Position numbers and translations under genes: made by a program. A stretch of 14,333 nt of DNA from Candidatus Cloacimonadota bacterium (GTDB lineage: Bacteria > Cloacimonadota > Cloacimonadia > Cloacimonadales > TCS61). The stretch is from the NCBI GenBank assembly GCA_027858325.1, contig JAQICU010000345.1, positions 1-14,333 of the forward strand, given 5' to 3'. Position 1 is the first letter of the stretch. Each line of letters starts with the position of its first letter. Positions 14,245 to 14,333 of this stretch are shown one piece after another. Below the pieces are notes generated by a model, which did no database searches, was not told the origin of the DNA, and was given only the letters and a program-made list of their open reading frames with translations.

Positions 14245-14264
14245 CCCACGACTGAAGTCATGGG
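14245..14264. repeat. CCCACGACT palindrome resembling IS200/IS605-associated hairpins
   Basis: CCCACGACT (14245-14253) and AGTCATGGG (14256-14264) form a 9-bp inverted repeat with one mismatch around GA. Similar CCCACGACTnnAGTCGTGGG hairpins are ones I associate with IS200/IS605-type (Y1) transposase elements. No transposase is in the window, so this may be an orphan copy or the end of an element further right. Confidence 0.4.
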
Positions 14265-14333
14265 CTATATTTTATTATTATTCTTCTTGCACTTTCGTAC
14301 TTTTCACTCCGGCACTTTTTATCTACTTGCCTT

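Larger units (their letters stand above)
14046..14333. other. Non-coding tail after the HD-GYP gene
   Basis: It contains a terminator hairpin (14088-14109), small inverted repeats ACTGTTG/CAACAGT (14147-14153, 14161-14167) and AAAGGT/ACCTTT (14206-14211, 14222-14227), and a CCCACGACT-type palindrome (14245-14264). No convincing gene starts or ends here. Confidence 0.55.

Noticed and set aside
14143..14271. Minus-strand open frame of 42 codons including VTEFTFKISVKDEM
   Set aside because: It has no good start (a GTG at 14232 only), runs through the palindrome and is too short to identify; at most a gene remnant.

Overview
The window is an AT-rich bacterial segment carrying housekeeping and energy-metabolism genes. 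All but one of the clear genes are on the minus strand. The gene set is an hrcA-grpE-dnaK-dnaJ operon, a biotin-dependent sodium-pumping acyl-CoA decarboxylase operon and a secreted S9 peptidase of the glutamyl-endopeptidase type. With degenerate palindromic repeats between genes, this suggests an anaerobic fermenter of the FCB/Cloacimonadota kind. That placement is inferred from gene content and style; no marker gene confirms it.

Left edge (1-739): the 5' part of a C5 cytosine DNA methyltransferase runs off the window. It is preceded, with an 8-nt overlap, by a complete vsr mismatch endonuclease gene. vsr has no Shine-Dalgarno of its own and is overlapped by a 14-codon leader ORF that has a strong one.

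Heat-shock region (740-5759): transcription runs right to left in the order hrcA, grpE, dnaK, dnaJ and ends at a strong intrinsic terminator (740-771). The hrcA promoter (TTGACA, 16 bp, TAAATT) is bracketed by two 27-bp CIRCE-type operators, consistent with HrcA repressing its own operon. A hairpin lies between dnaK and dnaJ.

Middle (5760-8707): a gene-free stretch holds remnants of palindromic repeats. It is followed by a 795-residue exported serine peptidase with an intact catalytic triad. The gap upstream of the peptidase carries four related half-sites forming two dyads.

Decarboxylase operon (8708-12518): in transcription order it encodes the carboxyltransferase alpha subunit (MmdA type), a small membrane gamma/delta subunit with an unusual exported N-terminal domain, the biotin carrier, and the sodium-pumping beta subunit. 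Genes are separated by 4-nt overlaps or gaps of 4-9 nt. The expected role is (S)-methylmalonyl-CoA decarboxylation to propionyl-CoA coupled to sodium export, or the reverse in propionate oxidation.

Right edge (12578-14333): a divergent plus-strand gene encodes a membrane-anchored HD-GYP phosphodiesterase with all signature residues. It is followed by a bidirectional-looking terminator and a non-coding tail with a palindrome resembling those near IS200/IS605-type transposases. I see no clearly new multi-gene system. The most unusual points are the double CIRCE layout, the N-terminal extension of the decarboxylase small subunit, the vsr leader ORF and the four-half-site cluster.
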